Shown here piece by piece: positions 23,347-33,719 of a stretch of DNA of 64,000 bases. Numbering within the stretch: position 1 is the stretch's first letter; each line of letters starts with the position of its first letter. The DNA is taken from NCBI GenBank assembly GCA_036927565.1, contig JAYESD010000008.1, positions 120,183,498-120,247,497 of the forward strand, read 5' to 3'. The position numbers and the translations under genes were made by a program. The DNA comes from Tuctoria greenei. Its lineage: Eukaryota > Streptophyta > Magnoliopsida > Poales > Poaceae. A model generated the notes under the pieces. That model worked only from the letters and a program-made list of their open reading frames with translations, did not search any database and had not been told where the DNA came from.

Positions 23347-24914
23347 ATGGATGAAGTACTCAGGTGTCGCGGGGTTGATAAAAAATGGAACCTTTGTTAT
23401 GGGGGCGGTTCCTTCCTTAGTCACACCCCGCAGCCTGAGTTTTCGCCTCCTTCTTTGAGCGCCCGAGCCTTCACCCCTCAGCCAGAGCTCTCACCTTCAC
23501 TAGCCCCAATGGATTCTCCACTGCCACCTTCTCGCTTCTAGACGGCCGATGACCTGTTGCTGATGAGGCGACTGCTGGGCTAGTTGGTGGCGGAGTATGC
23601 GTGGATTATCCGCAGGGGATCTCACACTCTTGAAGACCTACGAGAAGATGAGACTGTCCTCTACGCCTCCTACGTTTCTGCGGGACTTGGGCTCCCGCCA
23701 TCAAAGTTCTTCCTCGCAGTGCTGGAGGAGTACAGGTTGTAGCTTCACCACCTGTCGCCGAAGTCCTTCGCCTTGATTGTTGTGTTCGTCAACTTCTGTG
23801 AGGCGTACGTGGGCTTCCGGCCAACGGTGGAGATGTTCCGGTTCTTCTTCGTGATGAAGACCATCGAAAAGAGTGTGACGACCCAAGTGGGTGCCTACTA
23901 CTTTCGGCACCGGGACAAGACCTCCCAAGCTTACCTCCCTTTGCTCAAAGGGGGCAAGTGGAGTACCTAGAGGTAAGATTGGGCAATCGTGCGGGTTAAG
24001 GCCCATCCTGTGCTGAGGATGCCCTATGAAGATCCGACTTCCAATTGCACCACCTGGGAAGCTTTCCTGGGGTTGACGAATGAGTACACACCAATATTGA
24101 AGCGGATCCGGGTCTTGGCAGGCAAAGGCTTGACCTCCATGATGGTGCTGGAAGATTTCTTGCGCCGCTGCACCGCCCCTCTCTAGAGGCGCGCGTACAG
24201 GGCCTGGTACTACACCGGTATCCATGATCGGTGTCGGTTGGCTCTGGATGACCCCACCCCCAAGATGTTGAAGGGGATGTTGAAGGTGGTGACCTGCGAC
24301 ACGATCGACGACGAGCACATCTCCATCCTGGACGAATGCCAACCGCTCTTCATGACCCACGACTTGAGGGACGAACTGCCGAGCTCGATGCCAGCGGTCA
24401 ACGTGTTCGGCATTACCTGCCTGCACCCCGAACAGACGTTTGGGGCTTCGGCAGTCCTGGTGTGGTGCAACGCTATGACGCAACCAAGGTCAGGGTCTTC
24501 CTCCCGTTCTTCGGAAAGGGCAGAGGTAGGTCCCCCAACATCCTCCGTCGGGGTGGGGGACATCCATCCAGCGCCGGTTCCGATGCCGGGAAAGCGCTCC
24601 CGCACTCTGGCCGTGGGTTGCCCCACTGCTGCGTCGAAGAAGTAGAAGCTGACGTTGGGGTACAGTACCCCAATTTCTCATCGGGATGGAGCCGGAGCGG
24701 TCGAAGCTCCCGTCGTTGACTTGGTTTCTGATTCCAATGACGGTTCTGGTTCCGGAGGAGGTGCTGAGGGGTCTGTGCAGGTGGTCACGCCAATGCGGGT
24801 CGACCAAGAGCCGGTGACGGAGACGGCAGTGACGGCCTTGTCGTCAGGTCGTGGCGACCTCTGTCTACTGTGTGGGGTGGGAGGCCAGGTTAACTAGAGC
24901 GATCCGACCCGCCG
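23347..24914 (+). pseudogene. Antisense ORF of the Tat element, exon 1, amber-riddled
   Basis: One plus-strand frame runs without any frameshift from an ATG at 23347 to a splice donor at 24915. It resembles the plant family called putative gypsy-type transposon (Pfam Transposase_28), with SKFFLAVLEEY, VVFVNFCEAYVGFRPTVEMF and RHRDKTSQAYLP. The function of this protein is unknown. It is broken by in-frame TAG at 23539, 23581, 23740, 23968, 24184, 24643 and 24895, and TAA at 23974. There is no TGA. Each could come from a CAG or CAA Gln codon by C-to-T change. It lies opposite to pol, between the 3' LTR and the tandem repeats, as the extra ORF does in Grande-like elements. The C-terminal part of this exon is low-complexity and Ser/Gly/Pro-rich. 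Confidence 0.75.
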
Positions 24915-24991
24915 GTAAGCCGCAGCTTCTCCCCTGCTATTTCTCTTCTTTTCTTCTCCGCTCTGTCGGAGTTTTATCTTTGGATTTTTAG
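24915..24991 (+). other. Likely spliceosomal intron in the antisense ORF
   Basis: The 77-bp segment starts GTAAGC and ends with a T-rich tract and TTTTTAG. Unspliced, the frame stops at once with TAA at 24916. Spliced, the codon CG|G is formed and the frame goes on as ASSANLVPMALPGVG. The length is not a multiple of three, so splicing is what restores the frame. Confidence 0.75.
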
Positions 24992-25129
24992 GGCGTCTTC
25001 AGCCAACTTGGTGCCCATGGCGCTTCCAGGGGTGGGCTTGGTAGCCCCTACTTTTCCCAAAGCTGGAACGGGGTCTGCTGCGCTGCATCCTACGTCCGAA
25101 GGTGCATGGGCCTCCGGTGAAGTTGGTGC
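24992..25129 (+). pseudogene. Antisense ORF of the Tat element, exon 2, 5' part
   Basis: This is open in the frame set by the intron up to the CRM-like insertion at 25130. If one TSD copy is removed, the codon GC|C joins exactly to 32345 and the frame goes on. Confidence 0.7.
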
Positions 25130-26055
25130 TAATGAGGACATCGCTACTGTTGATACAACCTCAACAACAACCCATTCACCACTTGCAGCTAATTAAGGTC
25201 CAATGACACGCGCTCGTGCACGTCAACTTAATTGTTAGGTGAATTCATTCCTGGCTGTTCAAAGTAATTATCATTCAAATGGGGAACTATTAAAGCCTTG
25301 TGATGACCTTGTTATTTTAGGTGCTTGGGCATTGATCCAGCTAGGAGGAATAGAGGGATTAATGCAATGAAGGCTGCTCCAACCGAGGGGTCCTGGTAAC
25401 TGCAGCATGTACCAGCTTAAAAGGGGCATAACTTTCAACTCCCAAGGTTGTTTAATGCAAATATGTACTTGCTGGAAAGGTCTCTTCGTCTAGTTTCCAT
25501 TGGATCAAGTATAAAAGGAAGATGACGCTTGAGCTGCTCAGAAAAGGCCGAACAAGACTCGTGACTCTATCATGAGTTCTAGTCTTCCTCCTCTATATAA
25601 ACAACTAGCAGCCATAGGAAGAACTTGGCTTTTGTTTTTTGTAAGTTTAGCCATTGCTACTTCCTTGTCATGCAAGTGTCGACAAGACCTTCCAATTACT
25701 TGAATCAAAACCCCAACTTATCAAACCGTGAGTGTTTGCTTGTTATCTTGTGCTTGCTTGTTCTTCGATTGCTTGCACATTCAAGGCTGTTCTTGGCACG
25801 GCAAGAACAGCAGCAACAAGAGCCGGTGTAACTATCGCTAAGGCACAGCACCCTTGTGGTTGTTGTAGTCGGGTAGTACAACGTCCACCTCCACAAAAAT
25901 CGTAGTTATCAGGAGACGGTGTAACTGTCGTTCAAGGCGCCACACCATTCTAGTTGTGGTAGTCGGGCAGCCAACGTCGGCCTCCACGAAATTCATTCAC
26001 CACCAACATCTCTCATCGAAAGATAGGGCATCCCCCTTACCCGTTGGGTTTATCA
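25130..26055 (+). repeat. 5' LTR of the CRM-like element
   Basis: This is the direct repeat partner of 31414-32339. A TATATAA box lies at 25594-25600, and the second LTR has it at about 31878-31884. Confidence 0.92.
25594..25600 (+). promoter_or_regulatory. TATA box of the CRM-like 5' LTR
   Basis: TATATAA is followed by ACAACTAGCAGCC, and the whole stretch is kept in both LTRs. It is the likely promoter core. Confidence 0.55.
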
Positions 26056-26057
26056 AG

Positions 26058-26073
26058 TGGTATCAGAGTCAGG
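26058..26073 (+). promoter_or_regulatory. Primer-binding site of the CRM-like element
   Basis: TGGTATCAGAGTCAGG starts two bases after the LTR end and matches the initiator tRNA-Met type. Confidence 0.88.
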
Positions 26074-26663
26074 TTGCTCAGTGAGAGATTTCCTTTTCCT
26101 TGTTCTTCATTTACCTACAGTCCACTTTTGCCTACAAAAGTTGCTCTAAAAATCCTAAAAACACTTTGAGCCTTTTGCTTGGCTACTTAGCTTTCGACTT
26201 GTTGAATTCATGGTTGCCTTTCTGTGTCGAGTTGCTGGTCCAAAGTTTCTCACCGCTAGAGTTTTGAGTTTGTGCCACTTTGTTCTCAGTCCATTTTCAT
26301 TACCTACCCAAAGTTGAGAAAAAGGCATGTGTAAAAGAAAAGCCGCACGGATCAGCATGAAAAAGGCACGTGCAAAGAAAGAAAAGCCGCACTGATTAAA
26401 ATTGTTAGAAATAGTTTCTCAGTACAAAAAAAAAGAAGCACTTTGTGCAACTCATTTCTAGCAGCCACCTACAGCTCCACAAAATCATCTACAACACCAC
26501 AGAATTGTGCTGGCATCCACCGTTTGTTGTTGTTCTTGCTGTTTTCCGCCGGCCCCTGCATGGCGTTGATTTCTTGCAAGTGAGGAAGTGATTGTGTCCT
26601 AGCACCTCTTAGCAACTGCTAGAATTAATCTGCTTGCTGTTGTATTTTCTTTCTGTACTAAAC
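26074..26663 (+). other. Leader of the CRM-like element
   Basis: This is untranslated sequence between the primer-binding site and the gag start codon. It contains two near-repeats of AAAAAGGCA(C/T)GTG with AAGAAAAGCCGCAC (about 26320-26395). No gene seen. Confidence 0.6.
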
Positions 26664-27945
26664 ATGTCAGCGGATGCGAATGCGACATCTCCACATTCAC
26701 CATGTACGAGGGGCATCATTCAGCATTTCGAACGCCAAGTAAAGCTGCACACAGATGCCCTCAACGAGGATATTCAAGTCACCAATGAACGCATTGGTCA
26801 ATTAGAGTCGACGCACATTTGCACCAACACCAAACTGACCACATTAGAAAGCACTCCTGGGGCTATTAACACTTCTCTTACAACAATCATTGAGTGATTG
26901 GAGAAGATGGAACAGGTTGGACGCTAAGACAGACAAAGATGTGTTGATGACAGCCACGACTCTATTGGCAGCGACGCAAGATATGACAAGGCGGAGTATT
27001 CAGCGGATACCGAGCTTGATGATGGACCTTTTAGGTATCGGCGGCAGCCACATCGCGACCATCGTGGTATGGGTGGTCGAGCCCTACAACGTGAGGTACG
27101 TGACAATGACGACTCCATACGCAGCATTAAATTCTCCATACCACCTTTTGATAGGAAATATGATCCGGATGCATATCTCTCTTGGGAATTATCAGTAGAT
27201 CAAAAATTTGCATGCCATGATTTCCCCGATGATAAACAAGTTAGAGCTGCCACTAGTGAATTCACTGACTTTGCTTCTATTTGGTGGCATGAGTATCAAA
27301 CTAAAAATCTAGCTATCGTTCCACAAACATGGAATGCCTTGAAACGAATGATGCGTCGTCGTTTTGTTCCTTCCTATCATGCTCGTGACCTGTTGCATAA
27401 ATTACAACAACTTAGGCAAGGCAACAAATCTGTTGAGGAATACTATCAAGAACTTCAAATAGGCATGATGCGTTGTGCCTAGTTGAAAATGAAGAGGTTG
27501 CAATGGCTAGGTTTATGGGTGGTTTAACAAGAGAAATTCAGAACATATTGGCTTATAAGGAATACACTAACGTCACTTGATTATTCCATCTTGCTTGTGA
27601 GGCTGAGAGAGAAGTGCACGGACGATGCACAAAAACTAAAATTTCTGCAGGTCAAACTACCTCATGGCAGTCCCACTCAAGTGTTGCTGGTACTAAGCAT
27701 GATTCTCCAGACGATACTTCCAATCGGTTGCCCAGGACTACATCAAAATCAACACCTTCGCGTGCAATTGAAACAACAAAAGGATCCACCCAAGCTGCAA
27801 CCAACACTTCTTCTTCCATTGCTTCCACCAGGAGAACAAAAGACATTCAATGCCTCCAGTGCAAGGGTTTTGGGCACCTACAAAGGGACTGGCCAAGCAA
27901 GTGTGTGTTGATTGTACGAGAAAATGGTGAATACTCATCCACTAG
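26664..27945 (+). pseudogene. CRM-like gag, frameshifted, zinc knuckle damaged
   Basis: The ATG at 26664 (MSADANATSPHS) opens a Gag with a heptad-like part that ends at a stop near 26897. The main retrotransposon Gag domain lies in another frame at 27069-27482, with PFDRKYDPDAYLSWE, WWHEYQTKNLAIV and LRQGNKSVEEYYQEL. After a TAG at 27480 it continues with weak remnants. The knuckle at about 27850-27892 reads CLQCKGFGHLQRDW. The last Cys of CCHC is Trp, so it could not bind zinc normally. Confidence 0.85.
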
Positions 27946-28750
27946 TGATTTAGATGAGGAAACATATGACATGCTTGTTGTACAAGATGCAGGAAAAAAT
28001 AACGATGATGAAGGACACATTGGGGCTGATCATGCTGACCACTATGAGAGTCTTGTTGTAAGGCGTGTCTTGAGTGCCCAAATGATCATAGCTGAACAGA
28101 ACCAGCGACACAATCTATTCCAAACTTATTGTGTAGTTTTGGAACGATCGTGTTGCATTATTATTGATGGAGGAAGCTGCAACAATTTAGCAAGTGTTGC
28201 CATGGTAGAAAAGCTTGGGATGAAAACACTTCCACATCCACATCCGTACTACATCCAATGGTTCAATGATAGTGGTAATCTTAAGGTAACACGTCTGGTT
28301 CGTGTCGAATTTGCAATTGGTGTCTACCATGATTACATTGATTGTGATGTGGTACCTATGCAAGCTTGCTCTATGCTATTTGGTCGACCTTGGCAATTTG
28401 ATAAAGAAACATTACATCAAGGTAAATCAAATCAGTACTCTTTCATGCATAATGAGAAGAAGCTTGTTTTGCACCCTATGTCTCCTGATGCTATTTTGAA
28501 GGATGACATTGCTAGAGCTTGCAAAGAGAAAAATAAGAAATCTACTCAAAATGAAAATTCAAATGTTGCGAAGGAATCAGTACACCCTAAGACTGACAAT
28601 TCCAAATCTGCTCATGTGAAGAAGAATGAAATAAAACTGAAGAGTGCTTGTTTTCTTGCTTCCAAATCTGATTTGTTTGAATTAAAAAATAATGTTGGAA
28701 TCTGCTATGTGTTTGCTTGCAAGGAAGCTTTGTGTCTCACTTCACGATGA
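27946..28750 (+). pseudogene. CRM-like protease region
   Basis: This is open in the 27614-28750 frame. The active-site block is CCIIIDGGSCNNLAS (about 28155-28195). It has DGG where most retroviral-type proteases have D(S/T)G, a form also found in relatives of this lineage. A Lys/Asn-rich tail (about 28520-28640) links to RT. The frame ends at a TGA at about 28748. Confidence 0.8.
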
Positions 28751-30160
28751 ACTATGTGCCTTGCCCCCAGCTGTCACTAAGCTTTTGCAGGAATACGCTG
28801 ATGTGTTTCCACAAGAGGTACTAGTCGGGCTGCCACCATTGAGAGGGATTGAGCATCAGATTGACCTCATCCCTGGGGCATCTTTGCCAAACTGAGCACC
28901 ATATAGGACCAACCCGGAGGAGACTAAGGAGATTCAGAGACAAGTACAAGAATTACTCGAAAAAAGGTTATGTGTGTGAGTCCCTTAGTCCTTGCTCTGT
29001 TCCTGTTCTTTTGGTTCCCAAGAAAGATGGATCATGGCGCATGTGTGTAGATTGTCGAGCAATTAACAACATTACCATTAGATATCGTCATCCTATTCCT
29101 AGGTTAGATGATGTGCTTGATGAACTTAGTGGTTCGATGATTTTCTCTAAAATTGACTTGCATAGTGGATACCATCAAATTCGCATGAAGCTAGGTGATG
29201 AACGGAAAACAACGTTTAAAACCAAGTTCGGTTTGTATGATTGGTTAGTCATGCCTTTTGGTCTCATGAATACACCTAGTATTCTTATGAGATTAATGAA
29301 TGAGGTTTATGTGCTTTTATTGGAAGATTTGTGGTAGTTATATTTTTGATGACATCGTGATCTATAGCACATCCCTAGAAGAGCATCTTAATCATCTCCT
29401 TGCTATTTTCAATGCTTTACGTGATGCACGCTTATTTGGTAACATTGGCAAGTGCACCTTTTGCACGGATAGAGTCTCTTTTCTTGGCCATGTTGTGACA
29501 CCACAGGGAATTGAAGTCAATCAAGCCAAGGTGGATGTGATACACAGCTGGCCGACTCCTACCACGGTCACACAAGTACGAAGCTTTCTCGGACTTAATG
29601 GATTATATCGTTGTTTTGTGAAAGACTTCAGCACCATAGCAGGCCCACTGCATGAGCTTACAGAGAAGGGTGCTCCATTCACACGGGGCAAGGCGCAAGA
29701 GACTGCATTTGCAACTTTGAAGAATACGTTAACTCATACACCCCTTCTCCAATTACGAAATTTTAGTAAGACTTTTGAATTAGAATGTGATGCTAGTGGT
29801 ATTGGATTGGGAGGTGTCTTGTTGGAAGACGGGAAACCTATTGCTTATTTTAGTGAGAAACTGAATGGGCCTAGTCTGAACTATTCCACTTACGATAAAT
29901 AATTATATGCACGAGTACAAACTTTGGAAACATGGCAACATTATTTATGGCCTAAAGAATTTGTTATACATTATAATCATGAATCTTTGAAGCACATTAA
30001 GAGCCAAACTAATCTGAACTGTAGGCATGCCAAGTGGGTAGAATTCATTGAGTCCTTTCCTTATGTCATCAAACACAAGAAAGAAAAAGATAATGTCATT
30101 GCGGATGCCTTATCTCGCTGTAATAATATGTTGTCCCGACTTGATTTTAAGATTTTTGGC
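28751..30160 (+). pseudogene. CRM-like reverse transcriptase and RNase H, broken
   Basis: RT blocks in order are LLVPKKDGSWRMCVDCRAIN (about 29008-29070), FSKIDLHSGYHQIRM and MPFGLMN, then after a frame change near 29335 FDDIVIYS, which holds the catalytic Asp pair. The block FLGHVVTPQGIEV follows. RNase H starts at FELECDASGIGLGGVL (about 29775-29820). It has a TAA at 29900 and ends with NVIADALSR (about 30090-30120). At least three interruptions separate the parts. Confidence 0.87.
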
Positions 30161-31036
30161 TAGGAAACAATTAAAGAACAAAATGCTTTTGATGCTCATT
30201 TCAAAGATGTGCTGCTACAATGTAAAGAAGGAAAAACATGGAACAAGTTTGTTCTCACTAATGGTTTTGTGTTTCGAGCTAACAAATTGTGCATTCCAGC
30301 TGGTTCTGTGCGTATCTTACTATTGCAGGAAGCACATGGTGGAGGGTTGATGGGACACTTTGGGGTCAAGAAGACGAAAGACATCCTAGCAAGCCATTTC
30401 TTTTGGACAAAGATGAGAAGAGATGTGGAGCGGTTTGTTGCTCATTGCACCACCTGTCAAAAAGCTAAGTCCCGTCTTAATCCACATGGTTTATACATGA
30501 CTCTCCTTGTTCCTAGTGCTCCATGGGAGGATGTTTCTATGGATTTTGTTTTAGGATTGCCTAGAACAAAGAAGGGGAGGGATAGTATTTTGTTGTTGTG
30601 GACAGATTTTCTAAAATGGCACACTTCATACCATGCCACAAAACTGATGATGCTACCCATATTTCTGATTTGTTCTTTCGAGAAGTTGTTCGTTTGCATG
30701 GGGTTCCAAACACTACTGTTTCAGATAGAGATGCCAAATTTCTTATTCATTTTTGGAAAACCTTATGGGCTAAGTTGGGGACAAAATTGCTCTTTTCTAC
30801 CACTTTTGTCACCCTCAAGCTGATGGACAGACCGAAGTAGTGAACCGTAGTTTATCTACCATGCTTAGGGCTGTTCTGAAACATAACATCCAATTATGGG
30901 AAGAATGTTTGCCTCATATTGAATTTGCTTACAGTCGTTCGCTGCATTCTACTATAAATTGTACCCTTTTCAGATTGTATATGGTTTTATCCCTCGTGCT
31001 CCCATTGACCTTTTGGCTCTGCCGCCTTAAAAGAAA
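30161..31036 (+). pseudogene. CRM-like integrase, broken
   Basis: The zinc-binding segment is present (EAHGGGLMGHFGVKKTKDIL with CTTCQKAKSR, about 30325-30475). The core has the first Asp in DVSMDFVLGLPRTKKG (about 30527-30575). A frameshift near 30597 moves the core to the next frame, where the second Asp is in VSDRDAKFL (about 30718-30745). A further shift near 30810 leads to the TEVVNRSLSTMLRAVL part with the Glu (about 30832-30880). Confidence 0.85.
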
Positions 31037-31684
31037 TTGAATTTTGATGCTTCTCGCCGTGCTGAATTAATTCTTAAAATGCATGAGAAAACTAAAGCAA
31101 ACATTGAGAGCATGAACGCAAGGTATCAACAAGCCGGTAGCAAGGGTAGAAAGCATGTTACTTTTGAACCTGGTGACTTGGTATGGGTGCATTTGAGAAA
31201 GGATAGATTCCCTGATTTGAGAAAATCTAAATTGCTACCTAGAGCTATGGGACCCTTAAAAGTGCTTTGAAAAATTAATGATAATGCATATGAAATAGAG
31301 TTGCTTGCACATTTTGGGGTCACTTTCTCTTTTAATATTGCAGATTTGAAACCATATGTGGGCGAGGAAGACACATTTGAGTCGAGGACGACTCAATTGC
31401 AAAAAGGGGAGGATGATGAGGACATCGCTACCATTGATAAAACCATAACAGCAACCCATTCACCACTTGCAGCTAATCAAGGTCCAATGACACGCGCTCA
31501 TGCATGTCAACTTAATTGTCAGGTGAATTCATTCCTGGTTGTTCAAAGTAATTATCCTTCAAATGGGGAACTATTAAAGCCTTGTGATGACCTTGTTATT
31601 ATTAAGTGCTTGGGAATTGATCCAGCTAGGAGGAATGGAGGGATTAATGCAATGAAGGTTGCTCCACCCAAGGGGTCCTCGTAA
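31037..31684 (+). pseudogene. Integrase C-terminus running into the 3' LTR (CR-like tail)
   Basis: After the GDLVWVHLRKDRFPDLRKSK block and a TGA near 31268, the frame 31301-31684 goes on with FNIADLKPYVGEED, crosses the LTR start at 31414 (GEDDEDI), and ends inside the LTR at 31684. The stretch GPMTRAHACQLNCQVNSFL is the kind of motif known for C-terminal tails of CRM-type integrases. The left LTR holds the same words at 25199-25255 with two stops. The same tail is found in the second copy at 63266-63640. Confidence 0.75.
31401..31413 (+). promoter_or_regulatory. Polypurine tract of the CRM-like element
   Basis: AAAAAGGGGAGGA lies directly before the 3' LTR start TGATGAGG. It is also part of the coding sequence of the pol tail. 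Confidence 0.8.
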
Positions 31685-32339
31685 CTGCAGCATGTACCAG
31701 CTTAAAAGGAGCATAACTTTTACTCCCAAGGTTGGTTAATGCAAATAAGTACTTTCTGGAAAGGTATCTTCGTCTACTTTCCATTGGATCAAGAATCAAA
31801 GGCAGATGACGCTTGAGCTGCTCAGAAAAGGCCGAACAAGACTTGTGACTCCATCTTGAGTTCTAGTATTCCTCCTCTATATAAACAACTAGCAGCCGTA
31901 GGAAGAACTTGGGTTTTATTTTCTGTAAGTTTAGCCATTGCTACTTTCTTGTAACGCAAGTGTCGATGAGACCATCCAATTACTTGATTCAGAACCCCAA
32001 CTTATCACACGGTGAGTATTTGCTTGTTATCTTGTTCTTGCTTGTTCTTCCATTGCTTGCGGGTTCACGGCTGTTCTTGGCACGATAAGAACAGCAACAA
32101 CAGGAGCCGGTGTAACTATCGCTAAGGTGCAGCACCCTTGTGGTTGTTGTAGTCGGGTAGAACAACGTCCACCTCCACCCAAATCGTAGTTACCAGGAGA
32201 TGGTGTAACTGTCGCTCAAGGCGCCACAAGATTTTGGTTGTGGTAGTCGGGCAGCCAATGTCGGCCTCCACCAAATTCATTTACCACCAACATCTCTCAT
32301 CGAAAGATAGGGCATCCCCAGTACCCGTTGGGTTCATCA
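31414..32339 (+). repeat. 3' LTR of the CRM-like element
   Basis: This is the partner of 25130-26055. It ends GTTGGGTTCATCA just before the TSD copy GATGC. Confidence 0.92.
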
Positions 32340-32344
32340 GATGC

Positions 32345-33500
32345 CTCTACACCCCCGTCCGTTGAGGCAGATGGGGCATAGGTGGTGCTAGGCGAGGTGG
32401 TGCCTGGTGAGGAGGTGCCAGGCGAGGAGGCCGCTACCATGGTCATGGCAGCTTCCCTTGGTGGAGCTGACCCGCCCATCGTTGACGCAACGCCGGGGCC
32501 TGATGTTCTTGGTGTGCAAGATGGCGACTCGCCATCGGTGGCCGGTGATTGCAACAGAGGACGGGACTTCAGCACTGGGCAGCAACGCGGTGGTTCTTGG
32601 AGCTCCAGTCAGGGAGCCATCCGGTCCCCAGGCGCTGGTGTCTGTCGCGGAGTCGACAGAAGGGGCGGAGAGGTAGCCGTCCATGGTGACGGTCACGCCG
32701 ATCCCTCTCGCCGATGCTGTTGTCACAGCCCAGTCCATCTTGTACCAGGCGTAGGCTACTTTTGCCCGAGAGTGGGATCATCTTGCGGAGGAGCGGTGCT
32801 TGGTGAATCTGATCGACGCTAAAAACACGGAGCTCGAGGTGAAGGCCTTGAAGGCCCATGCCGTTGCTGATGCCCGTCTGAAGCTGTGCGGGGATCAGCG
32901 GCTAGAGTTGGTCTGCTGTGAAGTTGTCGTTGCTGATGTGGAATGGGACTTCGTGGTGAAGGAGGAGGAGGTCTCCCGGAGCATGGAGTAGAAGTGTCGG
33001 GTTATGCTGGACTTGGAGCTCGCCATCAAGCGTTGGGAGGAGGATCTTGAGCATCGTGCTCGGGAGCTCACCGACCGGGAGGAAGCGGTACAGAGAGAGG
33101 CGGAGAGCCTCCAGGCCTCCTGCTCAACCGAGGCACAAGGGATCTAGGACTTCCTGGCCTATACTGGGGCAGTGTTGGAACCCCTAGGCCTTGGTCCCGT
33201 GCCGCGCGGGGAGCTGTCTCATGGGGTGGCCGAGCTGCTACCAGCCTTGGACTCCCTCTGCTCGACATTGGGGTCGATGAACACCGTCCTTGCGAGGCGG
33301 CTAGAGGTCGAAGGAAGGGAGCTAGCTGAACTGGTGGCCTCCCATGTCTTGGTATGCTTCCGGAGCTGGTACCCGACGATCCCGCTGGAGCCAGTGGAGT
33401 AAGGTCCCCTTGATGAGTGAGAGGAAGAGGTGAGAGTCGAAGTCCAAGACCTTGCCAAGTATGTAGCCTCTTCATTCCAGGGGGATTGAGACCGGCGGCA
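32345..33500 (+). pseudogene. Antisense ORF of the Tat element, exon 2, 3' part
   Basis: The frame set before the insertion continues here at 32346 and meets TAG at 32379. A frameshift falls near 32560-32580. From there one frame carries a hydrophilic, Glu/Arg/Ala-rich part (LVNLIDAKNTELEVKALKAH, RELTDREEAVQREAESLQA) likely to form a coiled coil. Further stops are TAG at 32674, 32752, 32989 and 33145, then TAA and TGA near 33400-33417, close to the natural end. The coiled coil after an N-terminal Transposase_28-like part is as I know it from other grass copies. The minus-strand ORFs here are shadows. Confidence 0.7.
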
Positions 33501-33719
33501 CCCTGGCGGAGTGCTTTTGTAACCGGGGACGACCCCTTTGTATAAATCCTTGTTAACGAATTTGAATCCATGTTGTTTTGCTTGTTGGATTGTCTTGTGC
33601 TTCTCAAATTGTTGCCCCAATTCCTTTTCTGTGTAAGGTCTTGAAGGGCTTTTGATGATGTTGATAGCTTTTGAGGGACCAACGCTTGCACAGTTGACTC
33701 AGTCGATTTGTTGCTAGTT
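33501..33719 (+). other. Likely 3' untranslated part of the antisense ORF
   Basis: TTTGTATAAATCCTTGTTAA and the AT-rich, stop-rich stretch after the last coding similarity look like a 3' UTR. No poly-A signal could be fixed. Confidence 0.4.

Larger units (their letters stand above)
25130..32339 (+). mobile_element. CRM-like gypsy retrotransposon nested in the antisense ORF
   Basis: LTRs of 926 bp lie at 25130-26055 and 31414-32339, starting T(G/A)ATGAGGACATC and ending TCA. Flanking 5-mers are GGTGC (25125-25129) and GATGC (32340-32344), a TSD with one mismatch. A tRNA-Met-type primer-binding site follows the left LTR and the purine tract AAAAAGGGGAGGA precedes the right one. The pol frame runs across the 3' LTR boundary and ends inside the LTR, which is known of the centromere-associated CRM clade. 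By eye the LTRs differ by about 9% in the first 260 bases, so this is an old copy. The coding part has many breaks. Confidence 0.88.

Noticed and set aside
32297..33691. Minus-strand ORFs of 92-207 codons opposite the antisense ORF
   Set aside because: The plus-strand frame joins upstream coding sequence and carries a coiled-coil pattern. The minus frames have no recognisable domain.
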